DNA from: CAWATZ01 sp963784995
GTDB taxonomy: Bacteria > Planctomycetota > Planctomycetia > Gemmatales > Gemmataceae
Assembly (NCBI GenBank): GCA_963784995.1
Contig: CAWATZ010000007.1
Span: forward strand, 868,001 to 932,000
Direction: 5' to 3'
Length of the DNA stretch: 64,000 bases
The position numbers and the translations under genes are program-made. Of this stretch, positions 32,686 to 41,135 are shown piece after piece; the stretch's first letter is position 1; every line of letters begins with the position of its first letter. Under the pieces are notes generated by a model. The model searched no databases, was not told the DNA's origin, and worked only from the letters and a program-made list of their open reading frames with translations.

Positions 32686-33564
32686 TTAGGGATCGGAGCC
32701 GCGCATGGTCGCTTGCCCCGCCTGGGCAGCAATCGCCGAGGACTTGCTGAGGGAGTCCTCGCTGAACCAGGTCTCCGGCCCATTGCGCCAGGCACGCATT
32801 ACCAGCAAGCGCTGCAGCGGCGGCGGCTCCAGTTCCAGGAAGCAGCGCTGACCCAGCGTATTCTGTTTGTCCAGCCAGGTGCCGACCACGAGCCAGTCGC
32901 CGTCGCTGACCGTCTGCTGCCAGCTGAGCTGTGGATACTTCTCGACCGGCTGCTGACAATCCATGGCCCAGCTCAGAGTGCCGCCGGGCTCCTGCACCGG
33001 TCGAGTGGTGACAGTCGGCTGACCGTGCTTGATGCGTGGCGTGAACTGGAGCTGGGTCTTGCCGTCCCTGGTCAGCGTGGGCGTGACCTGCAGCTGGATC
33101 TGGGCCTGGTCCAGCTCCACAGGAGTGGTTTGATCTTGAGAGACGAGCTGGAACGTGCAGTGGGTTGGTCTCGGGTCCGGCAGGACAGTGACCGGATTGC
33201 CGGCCCGGACGAGCCAACCCTTCGGGGTGGCACAGCTGCGGGCCGAGCGGGTCAGATCGCGCAGACTGGCCGGCGGCGAATTGCCGAACTGGCCCATCCG
33301 GAAACCGTTGCGGTGCAGCAGGACTTTCTGTTCCAGGTCAACGCCCTGCTCGTCGGCCAGCTGCCAGATGTCCTGGTTGAGGGCCTGGTCGCCCAGCGGC
33401 CGCTCGATCACGGCCACCATCAGGTGAACCACGTCGTCGCCGGTCGGGCCCTGAAACGGGGCCCGGCCGTTGTACAGCGACACGCTCCGGGGCGGCGGGG
33501 CCGTGAAACAGCCCTGCACCAGAGCGGTGGACAACGCCAGCATCGCGGCCAGGCCGTGCCGCAT
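32686..33564 (-). CDS. Lipoprotein of unknown function
   Basis: 292 residues. Signal peptide with lipobox LVQGC (Cys19). The middle (about 145-235) reads VELDQAQIQLQVTPTLTRDG, then KTQLQFTPRIKHGQ and SWQQTVSDGDWLVVGTW, which recalls the beta-strand pattern of secretin-type domains in planctomycetes, but length and context do not allow a firm call. It would be anchored to a membrane facing the periplasm. The ATG at 33564 is 14 codons from the lipobox region. Confidence 0.7.
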   Translation of the reverse strand: MRHGLAAMLALSTALVQGCFTAPPPRSVSLYNGRAPFQGPTGDDVVHLMVAVIERPLGDQALNQDIWQLADEQGVDLEQKVLLHRNGFRMGQFGNSPPASLRDLTRSARSCATPKGWLVRAGNPVTVLPDPRPTHCTFQLVSQDQTTPVELDQAQIQLQVTPTLTRDGKTQLQFTPRIKHGQPTVTTRPVQEPGGTLSWAMDCQQPVEKYPQLSWQQTVSDGDWLVVGTWLDKQNTLGQRCFLELEPPPLQRLLVMRAWRNGPETWFSEDSLSKSSAIAAQAGQATMRGSDP

Positions 33565-33697
33565 GACATTTCACCCCTGTTCGCGGGCAAACCATCTCCG
33601 AACACGAAAAACAGAGGGGCGGGAGATACCCTTCTCGTCGCGGGCTGTCAAGTCCTACCGCGGCGCTTACCCAGAAACGGAAGCCAGGGCGGACGCG

Positions 33698-34105
33698 TCA
33701 GGGTTTCGTGAGCTTGAATTCTGCCAGAGGATTCCGGCCTGGTTTGACGTCGAGAGTGAGTTCCGTTTCACTGTTGTACCGGGCAGGAACCTGTTCTTCC
33801 AGTATCGGCTTGGTTGGGCTGTTGGGGGTGTCGTACAGTTTCTTCTCTCCCACAGCCTTTGAGGCTGACATTTTGACTTTCATGACACCGGGTGGCACAC
33901 GAACTGTGAATCTGCCCTCCTTGATCGGCGCCGAGGCGACGGCGGGCTGCTCGTCCTGGGTGTAAAAGGCGACATTCCCTTTTGCAATGGGTTCTCCGTT
34001 GAGCGTCACCACCCCATTGACGGTCGTAAGTCCCTTGTCGTCGCCACAACCCAGGCAAACCATCCCAAATACCAGGAAAACGGCCCAAGTTCCGATTCGT
34101 CGCAT
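33698..34105 (-). CDS. Small lipoprotein with transthyretin/carboxypeptidase-regulatory-like fold
   Basis: 135 residues. MRRIGTWAVFLVFGMVCLGC is a lipoprotein signal peptide. The body GLTTVNGVVTLNGEPIAKGN, then VAFYTQDE...GRFTVRVPPGVMKVKMSASK is the planctomycete 'beta-sandwich after DUF1559' type. It is 16 bp downstream of the DUF1559 pseudopilin and on the same strand, the usual pairing, so it is probably cotranscribed and works with it at the cell surface. GGAAG upstream of 34105 supports this start rather than a longer one overlapping the upstream gene. Confidence 0.85.
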   Translation of the reverse strand: MRRIGTWAVFLVFGMVCLGCGDDKGLTTVNGVVTLNGEPIAKGNVAFYTQDEQPAVASAPIKEGRFTVRVPPGVMKVKMSASKAVGEKKLYDTPNSPTKPILEEQVPARYNSETELTLDVKPGRNPLAEFKLTKP

Positions 34106-34121
34106 GGTTTTCTTCCGGAGT

Positions 34122-35048
34122 TCAGTAGGCGCCAATCGTGTCGATGCCGTTCATCGTCCCCAGGGCCCGCCAGGTGGTCAAGGCGACGTTGTTGCTGATG
34201 AAGTGGACTGAACCATCCCCAAACACGGTGTTGACGCCTCCAGTATGCCGGCTGCGGGCAGCGTAATACTGGTAGGGGTTCGCTGCTGATAGCGGTGCAA
34301 CTGGCATCATGGGGTCATTGAGGTTGTCTTCATAGGTGGGGCTGAGGATGTCCGGTTGCGGGGAATTGGGACCGGTAAAGGTCATGAACTTGTACTCGCC
34401 GTCATCGTTGTGAATGTCGCCGCGCCAGTCATTGTCGTCGCGGCTGCCCGGTCTAAGGCATTCGGACATGAGCAAGGTATTGGAGGTGCCGTCGGTGAAG
34501 TCAGTTAAGCGGACCACGCCCGGATTACTGCGACTGCCCCCAATGTCATAAAAAGGCGCCGTCCCGGGGGGCAGAGGGGGCTGATCGACGTAAGCCATCC
34601 CAAAGTTGACCACGTAGCAGCCGCGCCGCCGCGGATACGTCTGGCTGGTATCGTCCAGGTCCTGGCCAATGTCGGACGGGCAGTAGTAAAGCGGCACCTT
34701 GTAACCCAGCAGGCCGCTCATCGAGTTGTTAATGGTGCAGGGGGCCACGTAGAACGCATTGTTGTAGTTGTTCTGATTGGCCAGGACGGTCTGCTCGATG
34801 AACGGCCACAGATACATCACCCAGGTCTGGCGGGGATTGTTTCTTGCCCCGAACGGAAGCTGGCTGTTGCTGTCGTGATACATGTGCATGGCGATGCCCC
34901 ACTGCTTGAGGTTGTTCTCGCACTGGGCCCGGGCAGCGGCCTCGCGGACCTTCTGGACGGCGGGTAAGAGCAGGCCGATCAGGATGGCGATGATGGCGAT
35001 GACGACCAGCAATTCAATTAACGTGAACGCACGCCGGTTGCGAACCAT
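34122..35048 (-). CDS. DUF1559 type II secretion pseudopilin
   Basis: 308 residues. The N-terminus NRRAFTLIELLVVIAIIAIL is a prepilin cleavage/methylation motif with the hydrophobic helix; KVREAAARAQCENNLKQWGI follows. The C-terminal DUF1559 part ends with GGVNTVFGDGSVHFISNNVA (the H-x-DG-type motif). Such proteins are very numerous in planctomycetes and are thought to be exported pilin-like surface proteins. It forms a two-gene unit with the lipoprotein downstream. Confidence 0.93.
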   Translation of the reverse strand: MVRNRRAFTLIELLVVIAIIAILIGLLLPAVQKVREAAARAQCENNLKQWGIAMHMYHDSNSQLPFGARNNPRQTWVMYLWPFIEQTVLANQNNYNNAFYVAPCTINNSMSGLLGYKVPLYYCPSDIGQDLDDTSQTYPRRRGCYVVNFGMAYVDQPPLPPGTAPFYDIGGSRSNPGVVRLTDFTDGTSNTLLMSECLRPGSRDDNDWRGDIHNDDGEYKFMTFTGPNSPQPDILSPTYEDNLNDPMMPVAPLSAANPYQYYAARSRHTGGVNTVFGDGSVHFISNNVALTTWRALGTMNGIDTIGAY

Positions 35049-35299
35049 GTTGCACCTGGCCTTGTCGATCCGTGCGGGTCCGGATGTTGGGGGAGGAAAG
35101 AATGAGTGAATTGTAGCCCGTGAGCGGAAGCAGCGTCAAGCATTGCTTGGCTGATTTGTCAAGAATGGGTTTCTGTCGGGCTGGCTTGGAGTTCCGCCCT
35201 GCGTTCGGCTTTTGCAAGGTACGGGTGGACGAACCGCCGGGTTTACCCCGGCGGTCCAGACGGCGGGGATAAACCCCGCCGCTCGTCCGTCGCAGCCTG
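35049..35299. other. Intergenic repeats downstream of PQQ-NIPSNAP gene
   Basis: Contains GC-rich inverted words at 35229-35286: GGACGAACCGCCGGGTTTAC...CCGGCGGTCC and GGCGGGGATAAACCCCGCCG, nested with outer GGACGA/CTCGTCC. Probably a terminator or a member of a multicopy repeat. The stretch from about 35281 into the coding region is copied at 39966-40219. Confidence 0.6.
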
Positions 35300-36928
35300 T
35301 CACTTGATGGGCGAGTAGTCGGTCGGGTTGAGGAAGATCCTCTCGACCTTCTTGACCAGCTTGCCGTCCTTCTCGGACGCATCCCTGGCGGCCTTCCAGT
35401 CCGGGTCGTTCTGGAATGCCGCCCACGCCTTGTCGGCCGCTTCCTTGCTGGGGAAGGCCAGGATGTAGATCATCTTCTCCTCCGCTTCCTTCGGATCGAT
35501 CGGCGACCAGTAGCCGATCATCGTCATGCCGTGCTTCTCGAACAACTTGTTGGTGTGGTCTCGAAAGCGGGCGTGCAGCGCCTTCATCTTGCCGGGGTTG
35601 GCGTAGTAAGTGCGCATCTCGAAAACACGCGTCTCGCCGCTGGCGTTCACGGGTTTCTTCTCCTCACTGGTGGCCGGCTTGCCGATGCAGAACAGGTGCT
35701 GGTGCCCGCGAACGTACAGGCGCTCGTTGGCCACGGCCGGGCTGGCGGACACCGCTTCACCGATCGTGTTGCGGGCCAGCAGCTTGAACTCCGGGGCGGC
35801 GGCGAAAACGAACACCTTGCCGTCGTCGGCCACGGCGTAGATCTTGCCGTCGATCAGCACCGGCGAGGCCGTCATTTTCGCGTTCAGCCGCACACTCCAG
35901 ATTTCCTTGCCGGTCCTGGCCACGTGACAGGCAGCGAAGCCGGCGTCGTTGACGCTGTAGACGTACTCGCCCTGGCCCAGCATGGTGGGAACGTAGGGCA
36001 AGTCCCGCGTGTTTTCCCAGGCCAGGTGCGTCTGGGAAACGTCGCCCTTGCCGCCCAGCTTGACGCCGATGGCGTGGCGCAGGCCGCTGCCGTCGCCGCC
36101 GGTCTGCAGCACCATGCCATCGACCACGATCGGCGAGGCCACGGTCCGCAAGGCCATGCCGCCGTGAAAGTCCCAGCTGAAGGTCCAGAACTCCTTGCCG
36201 CCGGCCGGATCGTACGCGGTCAGGCCGGCCGTGCTGCCCACCAGCAGTTCCTTGCTGCCGTCGGTCCGATCGTGCAGGATCGGCGTCGAATAGCAGGCCC
36301 GGAAGGGTTTCCGCTTGGCTTCCCAGACCGTCTTGCCCGTCTTCGCATCCAGGCAGTAAACGACAGCGTCGCCGTCCTGATCGTGGGCCAGGTAAAGCCG
36401 GCCGTCGTGGACCATCGGCGAATGGCCGGCGCCATGCTGGCTGGTGTGGGTGCCCAGATCGCGCTGCCATTGCAGCTTGCCGTTGAAGTCGTGGGCCGTC
36501 AGCAGCAGATCCTTGCCGTCCCAGATCAGGCAGTAGATGCGCTCCCCGTCCGTGGCGGGGGTGCCGGAGGCGTAGGAACTGTACTTGTGAATTTTGACCT
36601 TGCTGCCGGGAAAGGCCTGGGTCCAGACGGTCTGGCCGTTGCGAGCGTCCAGGCACAACAAGCTGCGCTCGCGGGCGTCGTCCGAGGCGGTCTGCAGGAA
36701 GATGCGGTCGTTCCAGACGATCGGCGAGGAATAGCCCTTGCCGGGAATGGCCACCTTCCACAGGACGTTCTGGTCCGTCCACTCGACGGGGATCTGCTTG
36801 TCGGCAGCGACGCCGGTGCCGTTGGGTCCGCGAAACCGCGGCCAGTTGCCGGCCAGCGTCGAGGAGACCAGGACCAGCAGGCCGGCGATCACGATCAGGT
36901 TGCGAAAGCTCCGATGCGGAAAAGGCAT
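35300..36928 (-). CDS. Exported PQQ-type beta-propeller fused to a NIPSNAP domain
   Basis: 542 residues. Signal peptide about 1-27 (FRNLIVIAGLLVLVSSTLAG). Residues about 28-425 are an eight-bladed propeller with the repeated pattern LLCLDARNGQTVWTQAFPGS and VYCLDAKTGKTVWEAKRKPF (PQQ/BamB-like). Residues about 437-542 (RVFEMRTYYANPGKMKALHA...FLNPTDYSPI) are a NIPSNAP-type ferredoxin-like domain, usually a separate protein. GAGGAT upstream of 36928 decides the start; the upstream frame is not conserved. No quinoprotein dehydrogenase Asp/Glu set is evident, so it may be a binding rather than catalytic propeller. Confidence 0.88.
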   Translation of the reverse strand: MPFPHRSFRNLIVIAGLLVLVSSTLAGNWPRFRGPNGTGVAADKQIPVEWTDQNVLWKVAIPGKGYSSPIVWNDRIFLQTASDDARERSLLCLDARNGQTVWTQAFPGSKVKIHKYSSYASGTPATDGERIYCLIWDGKDLLLTAHDFNGKLQWQRDLGTHTSQHGAGHSPMVHDGRLYLAHDQDGDAVVYCLDAKTGKTVWEAKRKPFRACYSTPILHDRTDGSKELLVGSTAGLTAYDPAGGKEFWTFSWDFHGGMALRTVASPIVVDGMVLQTGGDGSGLRHAIGVKLGGKGDVSQTHLAWENTRDLPYVPTMLGQGEYVYSVNDAGFAACHVARTGKEIWSVRLNAKMTASPVLIDGKIYAVADDGKVFVFAAAPEFKLLARNTIGEAVSASPAVANERLYVRGHQHLFCIGKPATSEEKKPVNASGETRVFEMRTYYANPGKMKALHARFRDHTNKLFEKHGMTMIGYWSPIDPKEAEEKMIYILAFPSKEAADKAWAAFQNDPDWKAARDASEKDGKLVKKVERIFLNPTDYSPIK

Positions 36929-37028
36929 GGTGTTATCCTCATTCCAGGCAGCGTCTGTCCGTGGGACCAACTCCCACGCCACAAGATCAAGAATACGGGA
37001 ATTGCCGGCGTTCTGCCACGGGCAACGT

Positions 37029-38951
37029 CTATCCCGGCGGCCGGGGCACCAGAGCAACGAACGGCCAGACGTAGGCCATCAGCAGCGACAGCAGGCCCAT
37101 CAGCGACGCCAGGAAGATGCTGTGCCAGACCACGGCCTTGAAGATGTCGGCCTCCCGGCCCATCTGGTTGGTGGCGGCGGTGGACACCACGATGCTCTGG
37201 GCGTCGATCATCTTGCCCATGACGCCGCCGGTGCTGTTGGACGTGCAGATCAGCACCTGGGCCTGTTCCAGTGTCAGGTGCGCGCGGAAAGTTCCGCCAT
37301 TGGCCAGTTCGGTCGCCGTGATCTTCTGGAGGCTGCCGAACAGGGCGTTGCTGCCGGCGTCGGTGCCGGTCAGGAACACGCCCAGCCAGCCGAGAATGGC
37401 AGCGAAGAACGGATAGGCCATGCCCGTCCCGGCAAAGGCGATGCCCAGCGTCGCGTCCATCCCCGCGTAGCGCGTGATGTAACTCAGGCCGAGCATGAAG
37501 GCAATCGTTGGGATCGGGATCTTCATCTGGATAGCGGTGCGCTGAAAGACCTGGCCGATCTGCCGGCGGTTCATGCGCAGGAGGGCCATCGACACCAGGG
37601 CGGCGACCAGCACGCCCGAGCCGGGGGCGGTCAGCCAGGCGAAGTTGAACTTGGCATCTTCCCCCCGGGGCGCGATTTTATTTGCCACGGCGAAGTTGAC
37701 CGCGACCTGCAAGGGATTGCTGCTGCCCAGAGGAATGGCCAGTGCTTGCTCGCTTTTGATCTCGTGCAAGCGTGGGTCGCGCATGGACTGCCGATCAAGG
37801 TCGTAGACGGGAATGAGATAGTTGGTGCGGATCGGACCGAACCGGACGACGCCTTTCCCCTCGTACTGCCGGACAATGCCTGTCAACAGCAGGAAAAGGG
37901 ACATGATCAGGAAGGGCATCCAGGCGATGAATATCCCACCGCGAGTCAGCGGCTTGTTGTCCTCCGGTCCCGCCGGCTTGGGGCCGCCCATCAGAGCCAT
38001 CGCTTCCGCCGCGTGAGGATCCTTACCGACAGGAACTTTCGGGGGCTCCGGGCTCGAAGCCGCCAGTTCCTTGCCGTTGAAATGCCATTCCTTCTTCGGC
38101 TTCCAGAAGCTCAGGAAGATGGCCGTGACCACCAGCGAGAACAGGCCGCCGCCGATGTCGGTCATGGGCCACAGTTGCGGTCCGCCATAGCTGTGCATGG
38201 TGGCAAACAGGTACTGGAAGCCGGCAAAGGAGCCGCCCGCGACCAGCAGGGCCGGCCAGACCTCGAATGTCTGGCGCCAGCTGCACATGCACTTGACCAT
38301 GTAGAGCGGGATGAACAGGGAGATCAGCGGCAGCTGGTGCCCGGCCATGACGCTGAGCGTGGCCGTGTCCAGGTTGGTCACCGAACTCAGCACGATCAGG
38401 GGAGTGCCCAGTCCGCCGTAGGCCACGGGGGAAGTGTTGGCGATCAGACAGAGGACGGCGGCCAGGAAGGGCGGAAAGCCCAGGCCAATCATCATGGCCC
38501 CGCAAATGGCCACGGGCGTGCCGCCCCCGGCGGAGCCTTCCAGGAAGGCCCCGAAGGCGAAGCCGATCAGGATGGCCTGAACCCGGGCGTCGCCGGACAG
38601 TCCCGAGACGCTGCGGCGGATGATGTCGAACTTGCCGGTCAGGACCGTGACGTTGTACAGCAGCATGGCGTTGAAGATGGTCCAGCCGACCGGCAGCAGG
38701 CCAAAGGCGGCGCCGCTGACAAAGCTCATGGTCGCCATCAGCGGCGTCATGCCATAGATCAGGACGGCAATCGCCCAGGCGGTGAGGGCGCCAGCCATCC
38801 CGGCCTTGGGAGCCGACCAGCGCCGCGGCACCAGCAGCCAGAACAGCACCAGGACCGGCAACGCCGCCAGGATGGTGGACCAAATCGCCGAGCCGGGAAT
38901 CCGGCCCTGGAGCGGGTCAAGATGTTGTTGGTACAGGTCAGCCAGCAGCAT
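37029..38951 (-). CDS. lldP: L-lactate permease
   Basis: 640 residues with about 13-14 hydrophobic helices. Family motifs: GFAFGAFLEGSAGGGTPVAI (substrate region), NTSPVAYGGLGTPL, and near the C-terminus GVFLTGTDAGSNALFGSLQK and STGGVMGKMIDAQSIVV. It is a proton-linked lactate/glycolate importer in the inner membrane. Longer than many members because of a 150-residue loop (about 270-420, with PEPPKVPVGKDP). The start at 38951 is uncertain (weak RBS). No lactate dehydrogenase gene is nearby. Confidence 0.92.
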   Translation of the reverse strand: MLLADLYQQHLDPLQGRIPGSAIWSTILAALPVLVLFWLLVPRRWSAPKAGMAGALTAWAIAVLIYGMTPLMATMSFVSGAAFGLLPVGWTIFNAMLLYNVTVLTGKFDIIRRSVSGLSGDARVQAILIGFAFGAFLEGSAGGGTPVAICGAMMIGLGFPPFLAAVLCLIANTSPVAYGGLGTPLIVLSSVTNLDTATLSVMAGHQLPLISLFIPLYMVKCMCSWRQTFEVWPALLVAGGSFAGFQYLFATMHSYGGPQLWPMTDIGGGLFSLVVTAIFLSFWKPKKEWHFNGKELAASSPEPPKVPVGKDPHAAEAMALMGGPKPAGPEDNKPLTRGGIFIAWMPFLIMSLFLLLTGIVRQYEGKGVVRFGPIRTNYLIPVYDLDRQSMRDPRLHEIKSEQALAIPLGSSNPLQVAVNFAVANKIAPRGEDAKFNFAWLTAPGSGVLVAALVSMALLRMNRRQIGQVFQRTAIQMKIPIPTIAFMLGLSYITRYAGMDATLGIAFAGTGMAYPFFAAILGWLGVFLTGTDAGSNALFGSLQKITATELANGGTFRAHLTLEQAQVLICTSNSTGGVMGKMIDAQSIVVSTAATNQMGREADIFKAVVWHSIFLASLMGLLSLLMAYVWPFVALVPRPPG

Positions 38952-39140
38952 GGAGAGCAATCCGTGGGGGAAGGAGGCCCGACCGTCGGATTGTAAGAGA
39001 CGGGCAGCGAGTTGCAAGGGGGAATTGCCGGCTTGACAGGAATCGGCTCGGCTGGCATAAGGCGTCCCCTTGCAATAGGGCCGGACTTCGGGCGGGCGAG
39101 TGGGGGGGTGCGTGGGCCTGCCCTTCGCCGGGGGGAGAGT

Positions 39141-39782
39141 ATGGGGCGATTCGCAGTGTTCCTCTGCGCGGCGATGCTGCCGCTGGCCGGTGCCGGCTGC
39201 GTCAGCGGTCCGATGCTGGACAACCCGCTCCTGCTCCAACCCGTCAAACCCCAGGACAATCCGCTCTACGTGGCCGGCAATCCCGCGCCGCAAACCTATG
39301 GGCTGCTCTTCGAGAAAGTCCTGGACGTGCTCGATGATTACTTCGAGGTCGCCTACTCCAACCGCTACGAGGGCCGGATTGAGACCTTCCCGCGAGTGTC
39401 GCCAGGAATTGGTCAACCCTGGAAGGGCGGCAGTCCCGACCCGTATCAGCGCTTCCTGGCCACGCTGCAGAGCATGCGCAATTGCGCCATCGTGCTGATC
39501 AAACCGGCCAACGGCGGCGGTTACTTCGTGGACGTGCAAGTCTACCGCGAACTGGAGGACCTGGCCCAGCCGTTGAAGGCCTCGACTAGCTCGGCGGTCT
39601 TTCGCTACGACCTGGGCGTCGAGCGGCAATTTGAAGTGATCGACCAGGTCACGTTCGATGCCATCTGGATCCCCAAGGGCCGGGACGTTGCCTTTGAACA
39701 GGAAATCCTCTGCCGGCTGGCTCACGCCAAACTCCCGTGCCCGCCGCAGCCGGTGGCGCCGCAGCCGGTGGTGGTGCCGTAG
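39141..39782 (+). CDS. Lipoprotein of unknown function
   Basis: 213 residues. The lipobox is LAGAGC (Cys20) after FAVFLCAAMLPLAGA. The body (YGLLFEKVLDVLDDYFEVAY, then NRYEGRIETFPRV...YFVDVQVYRELEDL) is of a kind seen in planctomycetes but without a known role. GGGGGAG just upstream of 39141 decides the start. Ends in PQPVAPQPVVVP. A long hairpin follows. Confidence 0.8.
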   Translation: MGRFAVFLCAAMLPLAGAGCVSGPMLDNPLLLQPVKPQDNPLYVAGNPAPQTYGLLFEKVLDVLDDYFEVAYSNRYEGRIETFPRVSPGIGQPWKGGSPDPYQRFLATLQSMRNCAIVLIKPANGGGYFVDVQVYRELEDLAQPLKASTSSAVFRYDLGVERQFEVIDQVTFDAIWIPKGRDVAFEQEILCRLAHAKLPCPPQPVAPQPVVVP

Positions 39783-39810
39783 AACACGGTCGCCCAAGAA
39801 AGGGTAGTCA

Positions 39811-39932
39811 TTCGCCTCCACCCCGCTTGTTTGGATGGAGCGGCGGTTCGTAACCAGAGGGCCTGGGGCCTGCCCTGGCGTTCTTCTGGTTACGAACCTG
39901 TGCTCCACCCCGACAAGCGGGGTGGGGGCGAA
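39811..39932. terminator. Long imperfect hairpin after lipoprotein gene
   Basis: Left words TTCGCCTCCACCCCGCTTGT and GGTTCGTAACCAGA pair with TCTGGTTACGAACC and ACAAGCGGGGTGGGGGCGAA on the right; loop near GGGCCTGGGGCCTGCCC. It lies between two convergent units (lipoprotein and NIPSNAP remnant). Confidence 0.7.
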
Positions 39933-39988
39933 TTGGGACCTTTGTTTGTGCTGCGCGGTACGCAGGACCGCTCGTCCGTCGGGACCTG

Positions 39989-40219
39989 TCACTTGATGGG
40001 CGAGTAATCGGTCGGGTTGAGGAAGATCCTATCGACCTTCTTGACCAGCGGGCCGTCCTTCCCGGACTCGGCCTTGGCGGCCTTCCATTCCGGATCGTTC
40101 TGGAAGGCCGCCCACGCCTTGTCGGCCGCTTCCTTGCTGGGGAAGGCCAGGATGCAGACCAGCTTCTCCTCCGCTTCCTTCGGATCGATCGGCGACCAGA
40201 AGCCGATCAGCGTCATGCC
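39989..40219 (-). pseudogene. NIPSNAP domain fragment, copy of the 35300 gene end
   Basis: Reads GMTLIGFWSPIDPKEAEEKL...DRIFLNPTDYSPIK, the last 75 residues of the propeller-NIPSNAP protein with few changes. The match also covers about 20 bp after the stop codon and ends at about 40219, where a surface-protein remnant on the other strand begins. No start region or propeller remains. It is a partial segmental copy. Confidence 0.8.
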
Positions 40220-41059
40220 AGCGCGGCGTCGCACGCCTCAGCGGCAACGCCGTGGATAGCGGCGCCTTCGAGGCGCAGCGACCCAGCCTGAGCGGCAACC
40301 TGCCGGACGGGACGTATGGCACCAGCTACCAGCAGGCCAGCACGGCCACGGAAACCGTCGGCGCGGGTGGGCCCTGCTCCTTCGCCGTCACCGCCGGGAC
40401 ACAGCCCCCGGCCTGAACCTGGCAGCCGACGGCACGCTGAGCGGCACCCCCACAACGGTGGGGCCGTTCACCTTCACGGTCAGGGCCACCGACAGCGGCG
40501 GCGCCACGGCCAGTCAAGCGTACACCGTCACCATCGCCCCGGCGCTGCTGACCATCACGCCAGCCGCGGGCCAGTCCACGGTTTATGGTGCCGCCGTGCC
40601 GGCCTTGAGTTACACTCCCAGCGGCTTCGTCAACCAGGACACGACCGCGACGCTCTCCGGCGCGCTGGGCACCACCGCCACCTCCACCAGCCCCGTCGGC
40701 ACCTACGCTTTCACTCTCGGCTCGCTGAGCGCCGCATTCTGGTGGACTCCACCCTCTTCGGCAATCTGAGCATGCACCTGGGCAACGGCGACGACACCGT
40801 GACCGTGACGACCGCGCCAGCCGGCACCTTCTCTCTGACAGCCGGCAATGGTTCCAGCAGCGTCACCCTGGGCACGACAACCGGCAATACCAACTGGACG
40901 ATTACCTTCAACTTCGGCACGGGTTCCAACACCTTGACTTTGACGACCGGAGCCACCCCCGGGAATCTCTTTGGTTTCCTCAACAGCCAGGCGAACCCGC
41001 TGGCGAACACGTTCAACCAGGGGAACTGGAACGACTTCCTGTACTCTCAAAACTTCTGA
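40220..41059 (+). pseudogene. Remnant of a surface protein related to the 46046 gene
   Basis: Three pieces in different frames. 40220-40410 reads QRGVARLSGNAVDSGAFEAQ, which aligns with QRGLPRIVNDTVDIGAFEDQ of the 46046 protein. 40410-40735 reads LNLAADGTLSGTPTTVGPFT...TVRATDSGGATASQAYTVTI, a putative-Ig domain, then an MBG-like domain. 40736-41059 reads ILVDSTLFGNLSMHLGNGDD...NDFLYSQNF and ends with a stop. The 5' part is missing. Two or more indels or deletion joints separate the pieces, so no long product can be made. Confidence 0.75.
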
Positions 41060-41135
41060 CACCCGGCAGAGCTTGGCAAGGAACTCTCCCAACTTTCTTT
41101 CTGGACATTGTCTTTCTGAGTCGCAATAACGTCCC

